Shown here piece by piece: positions 8,181-17,703 of a stretch of 64,000 nt of DNA (position 1 is its first letter; the number at the start of each line of letters is the position of its first letter). Both the position numbers and the translations under genes were made by a program. The DNA lies in contig NZ_NFZS01000001.1 in the NCBI RefSeq assembly GCF_003264855.1, positions 2,170,001 through 2,234,000 of the forward strand. The letters run 5' to 3'. Source of the stretch: Dyella jiangningensis (GTDB lineage Bacteria; Pseudomonadota; Gammaproteobacteria; Xanthomonadales; Rhodanobacteraceae). A model generated the notes under the pieces. The model was not told where the DNA came from and did not search any database. It worked only from the letters and a program-made list of their open reading frames with translations.

Positions 8181-10445
8181 ATGAGCGCAGAGACTGCCTC
8201 TGCTGCATGGATTGCGTTCGGCACGGTTGAAATCGACACGCTCGGCCATCGCCTGTTTGTCGACGGCGAAGAAATCGGGCTGGAGCGAAAGGCGTTTGCC
8301 GTGCTTGTCCTGCTCGCCCGCGAGTCTGGCCGCGTGCTGAGCCGTGACGAGATCCTCGACGAAGTGTGGGGACACCATCACGTCACCCCGGGTTCGCTCA
8401 GTCGCGTCGTCGCCCTGCTGCGTCACGCGCTGGGTGAAACGGCCGAGGAATGCCGTTATCTGCATACCGTGCACGGCGTCGGTTTTCGCCTCGATGCCGA
8501 GGTGCGGTCTGCGGCCTCGCGTGAGGAATTGATGGCCGACAGGCCGATGGCTGTCGCGGAGCTTGCGCTTGCATCGGTGCTGCCTGTGGATGCGGTGACG
8601 CCCATCGACGAAACATTGGTGACGCCTGTTGCTGATGCGCCCGTGCCACCTGGCAAGACGCGACGGCTGGATGGCCGGCTCGTTGCCGTGGTCATCGGTG
8701 TGCTCGTGGTGGCGGCCGTGTTGCTTGGTCGTCACCAGTTTTCGCGTCCTTCCGCGGACAGCGCGCAGGTTGCCGACTTGAAGTCGGTCGCGGTGCTGCC
8801 CTTCGAGAATCTCAGCACGGACGGAAACAACGCGTACTTCGCCAGCGGCATGCAGGACATGATCCTGACCCAGCTGGTGGGCATCGGGGGGCTCAAGGTG
8901 ATCTCCCGCACGTCGACGGAAAAATACCCGAGCCATCCGGAAGACGTGAAGACCATCGCGCGGCAGTTGGGCGTGGCCACGCTGCTCGAGGGCACGGTGC
9001 AGAAGGCCGGCAACCAGGTGCTGATCAACGTGCAGCTGATCGATGCGAGCAGCGGCAGCCATTTATGGGCGAAGGCCTATACGCGCACGCTGGACAACGT
9101 TTTCAATGTGGAAGGCGAGGTAGCGCAGAACGTGGCGGAGGCACTGAAGGTACGGCTGACGTCCGCCGAAACCGCGCGTATCGACCGGTTGCCCACCTCC
9201 AATGCCGCTGCCTACGATCTCTATCTGCAGGCCAGCGCACATGCCAATCGCGCCTACGACGATCCGGTCATGTCGCCGTCCGAATTGCCCGTGGCGATCT
9301 CGCTGTATCAGCAGGCACTGGCGAAAGATCCGGACTTCGCGCTCGCCGAGGCGGCGCTGGCGCGTGCGCACATGCAGATGTATTTCTTCGCGCCAGACCG
9401 GACGAACGGACGTCTGGCCGAAGCGAAGAGTGCGGCCGACCACGCCTTGGCCTTGCAGCCGAATCTCGGCCAGGGTCATTACGCGCTGGGCTTGTATTAC
9501 TACTGGGGACATCGGGATTACGCCCGCGCCACCACGCAGCTCGCATTGGCGCGGCAGGCACTTCCCAACAGTGCCACGGTAGAGCTCCTGATCGCCGCGA
9601 TCGCCCGGCGCCAGGGGCATTGGGATGAGGCCGTGTCGCTGTTTCGCTCCGCCACCGTGCTCGACCCGCACAGCGAATTCGCCTTCAACCAGCTGGGCGT
9701 GACCTACCAGAGCATGCGGCGCCATGCCGACGCGGATCGGGCTTTCGGGGCGGCCCTTGCCGTGAGCCACAACCCCGACGGCGAACGCATGGCGCAGGTC
9801 TTCAATGAGCTGATGTGGAAGGGCAACCTGACTCCGATGCGCACCATGCTTGCGTCAATCGCACCGGGCAGCGATGCGTATGCCGGCAACGTGGCAGCCA
9901 TGTACTTCGATCGATCGCTGGCGCGCGATTATGCCGGCGCGATCAAGGTGGTCGAGGCGGACAAGGCGGAGAACTGGTCCGATCCCGACAATATCGCCTT
10001 GCCGCGACGCTTGTATCTCGCGTGGGCCTTGCAGGCGGCGGGCGATACGAGCAAGGCGGCAGCAGCGTATGCGGAGGTGGCCGAGCATGCTCGCGCCTCC
10101 CTCGTCGAGCGGCCGGACGATGCGGATCTGCACCTCGCCCTGGCCTTCGCCTATGCCGGGCTCGGTCAAAAGCCCGACGCCATCGCGGAAGGCGAGCGTG
10201 CCGTCGCCCTGATGCCGGTCGCCGAGGATGCGCTGACCGGCGCGGATATGCTCGCGCACCAGGCGATGCTCTATGTACGCCTCGGCGAGCCGGACCGGGC
10301 CATTGCCTTGCTCGACCGCGTGCTGTCGATGCCCACCGGCATGATCCTGTCGAGCGCGTTGCTTCGGATCGATCCCATCTGGGATCCGTTGCACGACGAT
10401 CCGAAGTTCAAAGCGCTGCTGCAGAAGTATCCCGTCGACGGCTAG
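8181..10445 (+). CDS. CadC-like winged-helix regulator with membrane segment and TPR repeats
   Basis: A 754-residue protein. Residues 10-105 form an OmpR/CadC-type winged helix (ALGETAEECRYLHTVHGVGF at its end). A transmembrane helix follows at about residues 170-188 (LVAVVIGVLVVAAVLL), then a periplasmic FlgO/adenylate-cyclase-associated module (SVAVLPFENLSTDGNNAYFA) and multiple TPR-like helical repeats to the C-terminus. The layout predicts a one-component membrane-bound regulator that senses a periplasmic signal and binds DNA directly. Its 3' end overlaps the convergent gene at 10442 by 4 bases. The target and signal are unknown. Confidence 0.88.
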   Translation: MSAETASAAWIAFGTVEIDTLGHRLFVDGEEIGLERKAFAVLVLLARESGRVLSRDEILDEVWGHHHVTPGSLSRVVALLRHALGETAEECRYLHTVHGVGFRLDAEVRSAASREELMADRPMAVAELALASVLPVDAVTPIDETLVTPVADAPVPPGKTRRLDGRLVAVVIGVLVVAAVLLGRHQFSRPSADSAQVADLKSVAVLPFENLSTDGNNAYFASGMQDMILTQLVGIGGLKVISRTSTEKYPSHPEDVKTIARQLGVATLLEGTVQKAGNQVLINVQLIDASSGSHLWAKAYTRTLDNVFNVEGEVAQNVAEALKVRLTSAETARIDRLPTSNAAAYDLYLQASAHANRAYDDPVMSPSELPVAISLYQQALAKDPDFALAEAALARAHMQMYFFAPDRTNGRLAEAKSAADHALALQPNLGQGHYALGLYYYWGHRDYARATTQLALARQALPNSATVELLIAAIARRQGHWDEAVSLFRSATVLDPHSEFAFNQLGVTYQSMRRHADADRAFGAALAVSHNPDGERMAQVFNELMWKGNLTPMRTMLASIAPGSDAYAGNVAAMYFDRSLARDYAGAIKVVEADKAENWSDPDNIALPRRLYLAWALQAAGDTSKAAAAYAEVAEHARASLVERPDDADLHLALAFAYAGLGQKPDAIAEGERAVALMPVAEDALTGADMLAHQAMLYVRLGEPDRAIALLDRVLSMPTGMILSSALLRIDPIWDPLHDDPKFKALLQKYPVDG

Positions 10446-11824
10446 CGTGTTCGTTCCGACGGCGATGCGTGAAGCAGGGCATCGCTATCGTCTTTTTGCC
10501 TTGCTCGCGCATAGCCCGTCGAGCGCAACAGGATCAGTGCGAACAAGAGCGCGATAAAGGCCGCATAGGCGTATTGGCCCCTGGCTACGCCGGTTCCATA
10601 GGGAAACCAGATGCCCGGGATGCCCAAGGCATTGAGCTCGGTGGCGAACAGGCCGATGCCGACCAGGATCGCGGCAAGTGCGGCCAGGCAGGTTGACGGT
10701 CTCGCCGGCCGCCGCAGGCCAAGGCCAATGATGATGAGATAAAGCGCGGCAAATGCCAGGCGTACGCTTTGGATGGCGATATCGGTGGCCGCCTTGAACG
10801 CATGCGTCGTTTCCAACGGAAACCACGGACGGCCGACCAACGCGAAGGCGATGTAAGCGAGCGTGAGCACGCCGATGAGGCGCCGCTGCCATGGCGACCT
10901 CTCCAGTCGGAACCAGTCGCGCCATGCCAGCGTCCATGTCGCAAGGACGAGTGGCCTGAGTATCACGGTGACGGCCGCGTCGTAGCAGCGGAGGCTCAGG
11001 TAGGGCGTCCAGTAGAACAGCACCTGGTTGACGCGCATGAGGGCCAGCGACAGCAGCGCTGCGATCAGCCACCCGTGGCGATCGCCGCTCCGGCTCGCCA
11101 TCAGGCCCCAGACCATGATGGCGAGCACGACGAATGCGAAAGGTTCGGCTGCGTCCACCACGTAGCCCTTGAACGTCTGCAGCCACTGCACCTGGAGCAA
11201 CCGGTGGACGCCTTCGGCGTCTCCTATCGTCGGTGCGACGTGGATGCCGCCGCTTTCGCCGCCCGCGTCCATGGGGTCCATCCAGACGCGGAATGCAATG
11301 ACAAAAGTTTGCCCTCCTGTCGAAGAGGTTGGCGGCAGGAGAAACCTGGTCGGGCGTACGCCATACACCGTGGGCGACGTGCCGGTGAATACGCCGGGGC
11401 CGCCGAGCAGCTTCCCGTCGACATAAAGTTGGTAGGTCGAATCGACCAGTGTCGGGCCCGCCAAGGCCAGTTGCGTTCCCGGGCCGCTCTCGACGGTCAC
11501 CTTCATTCGATACCACGCGTAGCCGGTGTAGCCGGCATGGCCGCGCTGGTTCCATCCCGTGACGTAGCCCGGCAAGCCGACGTCGCCGTCATGCGCGCCG
11601 GGAGCAGGGGTGAGATCGACGGTTTCCCACGCGCTGTCGTCGAAGTCTGGAGAAGACCAGCGAGCATCATCACCCAGATGGAACCGCCACGGCCCGTTCA
11701 AGGGAACGGTCGAATGGCCAAGGGTGATAGGTCCGTCATGGGAAGGCTCGGCCCGCGCGTGGCCGCTCGCCATGACGAGGGCTACAAGCACGTAGAGGAA
11801 AACGCAGAGACCTGGCCGTCGCAT
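10442..11824 (-). CDS. Membrane protein with periplasmic jelly-roll domain and about seven TM helices
   Basis: A 460-residue protein with a signal peptide (about 1-25), a periplasmic beta-sandwich similar to galactose-binding domains (WRFHLGDDARW, PDFDDSAWETV), then about seven membrane helices from residue 225 onward and a short charged tail. The plan matches 7TMR-DISM-type sensory receptors, but no kinase, GGDEF or other output domain follows, so signalling would need a partner. It is convergent with the CadC-like gene. Confidence 0.7.
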   Translation of the reverse strand: MRRPGLCVFLYVLVALVMASGHARAEPSHDGPITLGHSTVPLNGPWRFHLGDDARWSSPDFDDSAWETVDLTPAPGAHDGDVGLPGYVTGWNQRGHAGYTGYAWYRMKVTVESGPGTQLALAGPTLVDSTYQLYVDGKLLGGPGVFTGTSPTVYGVRPTRFLLPPTSSTGGQTFVIAFRVWMDPMDAGGESGGIHVAPTIGDAEGVHRLLQVQWLQTFKGYVVDAAEPFAFVVLAIMVWGLMASRSGDRHGWLIAALLSLALMRVNQVLFYWTPYLSLRCYDAAVTVILRPLVLATWTLAWRDWFRLERSPWQRRLIGVLTLAYIAFALVGRPWFPLETTHAFKAATDIAIQSVRLAFAALYLIIIGLGLRRPARPSTCLAALAAILVGIGLFATELNALGIPGIWFPYGTGVARGQYAYAAFIALLFALILLRSTGYARARQKDDSDALLHASPSERTR

Positions 11825-12125
11825 CGCATCACTCCCTGATGGGTCTTCCGGAGTCTAGGAGAGTCTTCGGGAAAGTGCATCGAAGGCGGATGGTGGAGCG
11901 CGGCGAATGAGGCATCCAAACGTGACGCTGCGGCCATGGTTGATCACCATGCCCTCGATCGACTCCTTCAGCCGCTGCAGCTCACGAGCATATGACGCTG
12001 CCGCCAGCGGCGTGTGATCGCCTGGCCGCGTCTTGGTGCGCTGGCGAGCATGTCCCATGGATGTCCAGCCATTGAACTGGCCAGAGGCTTTCGACAAGAT
12101 CCAGATCGGAAACCCCGGGGGCGCC
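11825..12125. other. Intergenic region between divergent genes
   Basis: About 300 bases separate the DISM-like membrane gene from the channel gene. In-frame ATGs at 12033 and 12057 could lengthen the downstream gene, but the added residues are not hydrophobic and look non-coding. No clear promoter or repeat stands out. Confidence 0.4.
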
Positions 12126-12809
12126 ATGACCGATTTCGAGCCGCAGGACGTTACGGTTGCAGGCGACCGATCGCCGGATCGAAGGCCGGTGACGATCCGC
12201 AGGCAGGTCGTGCTTGTGGCGGACCTTGCCGGCACCATGGTGTTCGCGATCGAGGGCGCCCATGCAGCGATTCGCGCGGGGCTGGATCTGCTTGGCGTGC
12301 TGGTGCTGTCGTTCGTGGTCGCGCTCGGCGGAGGCATCATCCGCGACCTCTTGATCGGTGCGACGCCCCCGAGTGCTATCCGCGACTGGCGCTATCCCGT
12401 GCTTGCCTTTGTCGCTGGATTGGCGACTTTTTTGCTGCATCTCCAGGTCGAGTCGGTGCCGGCGGCACTATTGACGACACTCGATGCGGTCGGCCTTGCG
12501 CTGTTCGCGGTAGCCGGTGCGGAAAAGGCACTGGACTTCAACATCCATCCGTTCATGGCCACGTTGATGGGCGCGATGACCGGCTGTGGCGGCGGCGTCA
12601 TTCGCGACATGCTGCTTGCGCGCGTGCCCGTCGTCCTGGTGGCCGACATCTATGCGAGCGCGGCTTGGGCCGGTGCGGCGGTCGTCGTGGTCGGTCGTCG
12701 TTTCAGTTGCTCGCCAGCCCTGGCGGCGGCCCTGGGCTTCGTCGCCTGCTTCCTGTTGCGGATGGCGGCCGTCCGCTTTGGCTGGCAATTGCCAAGGATT
12801 GCCGGGTAA
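12126..12809 (+). CDS. Trimeric intracellular cation (TRIC)-family channel protein
   Basis: The 227-residue protein has about seven hydrophobic segments and two repeated glycine-rich motifs, VALGGGIIRDLLIG and GCGGGVIRDMLLA, which mark the internally duplicated TRIC fold (formerly UPF0126). The family forms trimeric monovalent cation channels in the inner membrane; the physiological role in bacteria is poorly known. The ATG at 12126 places the first helix after a short polar N-terminus of about 30 residues. Confidence 0.9.
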   Translation: MTDFEPQDVTVAGDRSPDRRPVTIRRQVVLVADLAGTMVFAIEGAHAAIRAGLDLLGVLVLSFVVALGGGIIRDLLIGATPPSAIRDWRYPVLAFVAGLATFLLHLQVESVPAALLTTLDAVGLALFAVAGAEKALDFNIHPFMATLMGAMTGCGGGVIRDMLLARVPVVLVADIYASAAWAGAAVVVVGRRFSCSPALAAALGFVACFLLRMAAVRFGWQLPRIAG

Positions 12810-12811
12810 CT

Positions 12812-12828
12812 GGAGCCGTACGGGCTCC
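12812..12828 (+). terminator. Weak terminator-like hairpin after the TRIC gene
   Basis: GGAGCC (12812-12817) pairs with GGCTCC (12823-12828) across a 5-base loop, just after the stop codon. There is no T-run, so termination is uncertain. Confidence 0.3.
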
Positions 12829-13111
12829 GCGCGTGAAGGTCGCGTTTTCCCAGCGGTGCTACCTGAAAGGGTATGTTTGAAAAGCCGATGAGGAGCGACA
12901 CTGCGCGTGCGGAAGTCGATCAAACGGGGCTGCACATCTTCGTCGCGGCACGTGGCGTAAATGTTGGGCGCCTCATTCGTTCGAAGGCATGAGCCAGCAG
13001 TGACCCGTTCGCGCTGCCCGCGCAGGCAATGGAGGGTCGTCAGTTGTCGCCGCGTGTCATTGCATGGCATGCGAGCGGTGCAAGTGCAGCCAGTCTCAAC
13101 GGAGCATGCTC
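12829..13111. other. Intergenic region without a recognised gene
   Basis: No open frame here has coding character. A GGAG at 13101-13104 serves the downstream gene. Nothing else was recognised. Confidence 0.4.
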
Positions 13112-13732
13112 ATGAATCTCCCACTTCTTGTCCCCGGTGATTGCGCGCTGGTGTTCGTCGACCAGCAGGCCGGGCTGGCCTTTGGCGTCGGCTCGATCGA
13201 TCGCCAGGTGCTGCTCAACCATTCCATCGCCCTGGCCAGGACGGCAAAGGTGTTTGGCGTGCCCATCGTGGCGTCCACCTCGGCCACCAAGGTTTACAGC
13301 GGGCCGATGATGCCCGCGTTGCAGCGCGCCATCCCGGACGTTGCCGCCATCGATCGACGCAACATGAACGCCTGGGAAGACGATGCCGTTCGTGAGGCAA
13401 TCATTGGCACGGGTCGAGGAAAGTTGCTGGTTTCGGGCATGCTCACCGAAGCCTGCGTAAGTTTCCTTGCGCTGTCCGCCGCCAACGAGGGCTATGAGGT
13501 GTTCGTGGTGGGCGACGCCTGCGGTGGACTCACGGCGCAGAGCCACGAACTCGCCTTGCTGCGCATGCAGGCGGCAGGCGTCCGTATGACAAGCTGGATC
13601 CAGGTGCTGCTCGAATGGCAACGCGACTGGACGCGGCACGACACCTACGATGGTGCTCGTGCGATCGTCGAGGAGTTTGCCGGCGGCTATGGCATCGGGC
13701 TCGCCTATGCGCGCGATATGGTCAAGCCTTGA
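13112..13732 (+). CDS. Isochorismatase-fold cysteine hydrolase
   Basis: The 206-residue protein has the triad of the isochorismatase/nicotinamidase-like superfamily: Asp in ALVFVDQQAG, a mid-protein charged region and the nucleophile Cys in SGMLTEACVSFLAL, followed by FVVGDACGG. It resembles YcaC-like hydrolases of unknown substrate. The start at 13112 is chosen because GGAG lies 7 bases upstream. Its stop overlaps the ATG of the next gene by one base (TGATG), so the two are translationally coupled. Confidence 0.88.
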   Translation: MNLPLLVPGDCALVFVDQQAGLAFGVGSIDRQVLLNHSIALARTAKVFGVPIVASTSATKVYSGPMMPALQRAIPDVAAIDRRNMNAWEDDAVREAIIGTGRGKLLVSGMLTEACVSFLALSAANEGYEVFVVGDACGGLTAQSHELALLRMQAAGVRMTSWIQVLLEWQRDWTRHDTYDGARAIVEEFAGGYGIGLAYARDMVKP

Positions 13733-14346
13733 TGGAGGCCCGGAACCCCGCGCCCGAACGTCAGACGCTCGGCAGCTGGCAGGGTGTATCGATCGACATC
13801 GCTGCGTGGGATGGTGTGGCTGCCGACGTGGATCTCTCCATCGCGTGCATGTTCGTCCGCGAGCTGGACGACGGTTTGCGAGGCGGGTTGCTGCATCTGG
13901 ACAACGCGCTCTCGGGCAGGCTGGTGCGCTTGCGCGATGAAGGCGTGTTCACGGGTGACAGGGGCGAAACCCTGCTGGTCAGCCTGCCGCCGCCAACGGT
14001 GGTTGCGCGGGCCGTGATGATGATCGGCATGGGCGAGCCATCGCAGTGGACGCCGGCAGTGACGGCCCATGCAGTCACGGTCGCCCTGGGCGCGGCCGTG
14101 CATCTTGGCGCAACCCGTGCCGCGTTTGCCCCAAGCCTTCTCGACTCGGGGTTGGCGCCAAGCGCCACGGTGGGTGTTGCGCCGGCGATGATGAAGGCCG
14201 TCATGCGCGCCATCGATGTCCACATGAGCATTGCGGCGCACGGGCTTGCCGCGCCGCCTTCACTGCGTCGCTGGGTATTCGACGTGGGCGCCGCAGGTTT
14301 CTCGTCGGCCGCTGCGCAGTTCAGCGCCGCACTGGGCGATCGGTGA
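13732..14346 (+). CDS. Stand-alone M17 peptidase N-terminal-like domain
   Basis: This 204-residue protein resembles the N-terminal, non-catalytic domain of leucyl aminopeptidases (M17): early LSIACMFVRELDDGLRGGLLHLD, then alternating hydrophobic strands and helices. The metal-binding catalytic domain (about 300 residues) is absent and not encoded downstream. Its ATG overlaps the stop of the isochorismatase-like gene, suggesting a joint role. The function is unknown; it may bind a ligand or partner rather than cleave peptides. Confidence 0.65.
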   Translation: MEARNPAPERQTLGSWQGVSIDIAAWDGVAADVDLSIACMFVRELDDGLRGGLLHLDNALSGRLVRLRDEGVFTGDRGETLLVSLPPPTVVARAVMMIGMGEPSQWTPAVTAHAVTVALGAAVHLGATRAAFAPSLLDSGLAPSATVGVAPAMMKAVMRAIDVHMSIAAHGLAAPPSLRRWVFDVGAAGFSSAAAQFSAALGDR

Positions 14347-14405
14347 GGCGCGTTGAACGGGCCGGCGATTGAAGGACCGCTGGCTTCTTCGATGCCAGAC
14401 GCGCG

Positions 14406-15812
14406 TTATGCGGCTGCGTGCAGTTCCACTTCACTTGCCGCCACGGCCAGCCCGGAAACCACGCCGAGCGAGGGGTCGCCGTGCACCAGGGGAATCTCGG
14501 GGAAACACGCGGCGACCTTGGCCTTTACCTGCGGCGAGCGGGACGTGCCGCCGGTGAGGAAGACGCTGGCGGGCAGCGCGGGCAGGTCGGCGCGAACGGC
14601 GGCGAGCGTGCGCTCCAGTTGGGTGAGGAACGGTTCGATGGCCGCGTCCAGGTCGTCGCGACTCGCATCCACGGCAAGGTCGTGTTCGATGAAGTCGAGC
14701 CGGGCGCGATAGGTCGTCTCGGCGCTCAGCTGGATCTTGGTGCGTTCGGCGGCCTGGTTGAGGCGCGTGGTGGCGCCCAGTTCCTGCAGCGCGCGCAGGC
14801 GCGGACCGTAAGGGGCGGCGACGAGGCGATAGTTCTGTTTGCGGAACTCGCGCTGCTTGGGCAGGTTGTGCACGCTCGCCGCTTCCACGAACTGATGCTG
14901 CGGTACGCGCACGATGTCCTTGCCCATCAGCGGCATGAAACTGTGCAGGCTCACGCCCACGTCGAGATCCGTCCCGCCCTTGGGCAGGCCCCAGTTGCGC
15001 GCGATGAGCGGCGATCTCGCGCCGCCGAGCTCCGCGTGAGTGACGTCGGTGGTGCCGCCGCCGATGTCCACAATCAGTGCCTGCTGCCGGTCCGAGAGAC
15101 TCTTGTGGTAGTGCATCGCGGCGGCGGCCGGTTCTTCGAGAAAACGCACTTCGTCGAAACCGGCGGCGGCCGCAGCCTCGCGCAGTATCTCGATGGCCTG
15201 TTCCGAGCCGGCCGCGCCCATCGAGCTGCGGAACTCCACGGGGCGGCCGATCACCGCGCCACGCACCGCTTCGTCGAATTGACGGCTAGCGGTAAGACGG
15301 ATGTGTTCGAGGATGTGCGTGGCGATATGCACGATCACCTTGCGCACCTGCGGATCCAGCCGGTAGCCGAACATCGACTTGGGCGACTCGATCAGGTTGC
15401 CGCCGCCGCTCTCAAGATAGCCTTCCACCGCTTCCTCGCCGAACAGCGCGTGCTGGAAACTGGCGACGGATGCCGTGGCGGCGCGAGCCTGTTCCTCCAT
15501 CCATTGACGACGCACCACGCGCAAGGCTTCGCGGCGAAGGTCGTCGTCGGTGCGCGTCACGGGCGCCTGGCTGCGGGCGATGGCGGCGGCCGCCCGTTGG
15601 CGCAGGTCGTTGCGCGCCGATCGGATATGCGCTTCCAGTTGCGACTCGAGCTCGGGGGTCAGCTCGAAATCGTTCGGATCGGGTACCAGTTCCGGGAAGT
15701 ACACCGCCGTGCGGAACTGCTCCGCGTCGCCGAATCGAACGAGGGTGAGCTCGCCATCACGGATGGCGGCTGCAGCGGAATAGCTGGTGCCGAAGTCGAT
15801 ACCGATATGCAT
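14406..15812 (-). CDS. Hsp70-family protein, YegD-like
   Basis: The 468-residue protein has the Hsp70/actin ATPase signatures: GIDFGTSYSA at the start, phosphate-2 region LIVDIGGGTTDV and adenosine region VFLTGGTSRSP. It is shorter than DnaK (about 640) and lacks a separate substrate-binding domain, as in YegD-type proteins. The start at 15812 places GIDFGTS at residue 3, as in homologues; the longer frame upstream adds non-homologous residues. Function is likely a specialised chaperone-like ATPase; the client is unknown. Confidence 0.88.
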   Translation of the reverse strand: MHIGIDFGTSYSAAAAIRDGELTLVRFGDAEQFRTAVYFPELVPDPNDFELTPELESQLEAHIRSARNDLRQRAAAAIARSQAPVTRTDDDLRREALRVVRRQWMEEQARAATASVASFQHALFGEEAVEGYLESGGGNLIESPKSMFGYRLDPQVRKVIVHIATHILEHIRLTASRQFDEAVRGAVIGRPVEFRSSMGAAGSEQAIEILREAAAAAGFDEVRFLEEPAAAAMHYHKSLSDRQQALIVDIGGGTTDVTHAELGGARSPLIARNWGLPKGGTDLDVGVSLHSFMPLMGKDIVRVPQHQFVEAASVHNLPKQREFRKQNYRLVAAPYGPRLRALQELGATTRLNQAAERTKIQLSAETTYRARLDFIEHDLAVDASRDDLDAAIEPFLTQLERTLAAVRADLPALPASVFLTGGTSRSPQVKAKVAACFPEIPLVHGDPSLGVVSGLAVAASEVELHAAA

Positions 15813-15900
15813 GGAGGGGCCGCGCGCGGAAAAGCAATCTTCCATGATCTCAGGCATGGCGCTCCGGCGCAACGAAACCGGGCGGATAGGGGCCCCAAGG

Positions 15901-17496
15901 TCATGCTCGTGGCGGGCGCGGCTTTCCCTGGATGAGGACGGCCGCGCTGAGCGAGCTCAGCAGCGCCAGCGCGGCGGAAATCAGCATGATCCAGCGGAAG
16001 CCGGCGATGAACGAGTCGTCCACCGCCCGTTTCAACGCCGCCGCGATGCCTGCGGGATAGCCGTGCGGGATCACGATGCCGGCGAGCTTCTGACGTTGCG
16101 CCATCACGGCCGCAACGAACTCGGCCGGCGCGTGCAATGCGGCGAGCTCGTGATCCAGCGTTGCATTGAACGACAGCGTCAGGATGAAGCCGAACAAGGC
16201 GATCGCCAGCAAGCCAGCCGTGCGCGACACCGCATTGTTGATGCCCGATGCCGTGCCTGCCAGTTCTTTGCCTACCGCATTCATGACTGTCGTGGTCAAC
16301 GGGGCCACCGTGACGCTCACGCCCAGCCCCAGCACGCAGATGGCCGGAAAGAAGGCCATCCAGTAGCTGCTGCCGACGGATGGCAGCGTGAACATGGCGA
16401 AACCCAATGCCGCGATCAACGGCCCCACGACGAGCGGAAGCTTGGCGCCGAAGCGGTCGACCAGGCCGCCGGCCCAGCGCGACATGGCGAACATGATGGC
16501 GATGAAGGGCAGCAGCGCGGCCCCCGCTTCCGTGGCTCCGTAGCCCTGCACCTGGATCAGGTTCAGCGGTACGAAGAACAGGCTTCCGCCCAAGGCGGCA
16601 TAGAGCAGCAGGGTCAGCATGTTGGCGCCCGCGAAATTGCGTTCGCGGAACAGTGCGAGGGGCAGCATCGGCGAGCGGGTTCGTGTTTCCACGCGCAGGA
16701 ACAGCAGCAGCGCCAGGACGCCGATGACGATGGACGTCCAGACCGGCATCGCGTTCCATCCGCGTGACGGTGCTTCGATGAATGCGAAGACCAGTCCGGC
16801 CAGGCCGATGGTCGCCAGGCTGGCGCCGGCCACATCGATGGCGCCGGTGGTCGTGCCTCCCTTGCTCTCCGGCACCTTGGCCGCGCAGATCAGCAGCAGC
16901 ATCGCGCCCACCGGCGCATTGACCAGGAAAGCCCAGGTCCAGGAATAGTGATCGACGAGAAAGCCGCCGATGACCGGGCCGATCGCCGCCGTGATGCCGC
17001 TGAACGCGGACCATGTGCCGATGGCGGCGCCTCGTTCCGACTGCGGATAAGTTGCGCTGATCAATGCGAGGCTTCCCGGCACCAGCAGCGCCGCGCCGAC
17101 GCCCTGGACGGCCCGGGCCACGATCAACGGGCCGACGGCGGTCGACAGCGAGCAACCGATCGACGCCAGCGTGAACAGGGTCGTGCCGATCATGAAGACG
17201 CGCTTGCGTCCGAAGCGATCTCCCAGCACGCCGCCGACGAGCAGGAGCGCGGCGAGAAACAGCGCGTAGGATTCCATTACCCACTGCGCGTCGGACGTAG
17301 TCGCGTCCAGTTGCCGCTGGATCGCCGGCAGCGCGACGTTGACCACGGTGCCGTCGATGAAGGCGAGGCTGGAGCCGAGGATCGCGGCGATCAATGTCCA
17401 GTGCTTCGATGGCGCCGAACACGGTACGGCCGGTGCGCCGCTAAGGATGACACCGTCTTCGCATGGGGGCTTTCCGAACTGGGGCATGGCATCCAC
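15901..17496 (-). CDS. MFS transporter, DHA2 (14-TM, EmrB/QacA) family
   Basis: The 531-residue inner-membrane protein has about 14 hydrophobic helices and DHA2 signatures: FIDGTVVNVALPAI in helix 1, GDRFGRKRVFMIG after helix 2 and GPVIGGFLVDHYSW in helix 5. The family exports drugs and other amphipathic compounds by proton antiport. It stands without an EmrA-type adaptor, so it is probably a single-component exporter. The stop lies 88 bases before the start of the Hsp70 gene on the same strand. Confidence 0.92.
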   Translation of the reverse strand: MDAMPQFGKPPCEDGVILSGAPAVPCSAPSKHWTLIAAILGSSLAFIDGTVVNVALPAIQRQLDATTSDAQWVMESYALFLAALLLVGGVLGDRFGRKRVFMIGTTLFTLASIGCSLSTAVGPLIVARAVQGVGAALLVPGSLALISATYPQSERGAAIGTWSAFSGITAAIGPVIGGFLVDHYSWTWAFLVNAPVGAMLLLICAAKVPESKGGTTTGAIDVAGASLATIGLAGLVFAFIEAPSRGWNAMPVWTSIVIGVLALLLFLRVETRTRSPMLPLALFRERNFAGANMLTLLLYAALGGSLFFVPLNLIQVQGYGATEAGAALLPFIAIMFAMSRWAGGLVDRFGAKLPLVVGPLIAALGFAMFTLPSVGSSYWMAFFPAICVLGLGVSVTVAPLTTTVMNAVGKELAGTASGINNAVSRTAGLLAIALFGFILTLSFNATLDHELAALHAPAEFVAAVMAQRQKLAGIVIPHGYPAGIAAALKRAVDDSFIAGFRWIMLISAALALLSSLSAAVLIQGKPRPPRA

Positions 17497-17520
17497 CGGC
17501 GTCCAGACCGGTGGAGCTTA

Positions 17521-17703
17521 CTACCCATCGATCGACATGGCCGGCATGGCGGCCATGCGATCGTGCGGGTGGTGGGTGCGCCGACATTCCTGCCGCAACA
17601 CGCGGCGTACTATTCCGGCCAGCGTGGCCAAAGGTTCGCCGTAAGCGCGATCGAGCGAGCCCGCGGCCGTCGCATCAGCCGCAGCTGCCGCAGCAACCGC
17701 CAT
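17521..17703 (-). CDS. Possible small protein overlapping the DUF2249 gene
   Basis: A 60-residue frame starts inside the end of the DUF2249 gene (29-base overlap) and ends at 17521. After an Ala-rich start it reads TLAGIVRRVLRQECRRTHH, with a later H-P-H-D-R-M motif that looks protein-like. There is no clear ribosome site, so it would depend on coupling. It may equally be a chance frame. Confidence 0.3.
   Translation of the reverse strand: MAVAAAAAADATAAGSLDRAYGEPLATLAGIVRRVLRQECRRTHHPHDRMAAMPAMSIDG

Noticed and set aside
7983-9062. 437-residue - strand frame covering the start of the CadC-like gene
   Set aside because: Only its last 77 codons (7749-7982) have a start with a ribosome site outside another gene; the rest is antisense to the CadC-like regulator.
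15659-17422. 587-residue - strand frame overlapping the MFS and Hsp70 genes
   Set aside because: Out of frame with both real genes; Arg/Gly-rich shadow without membrane segments.
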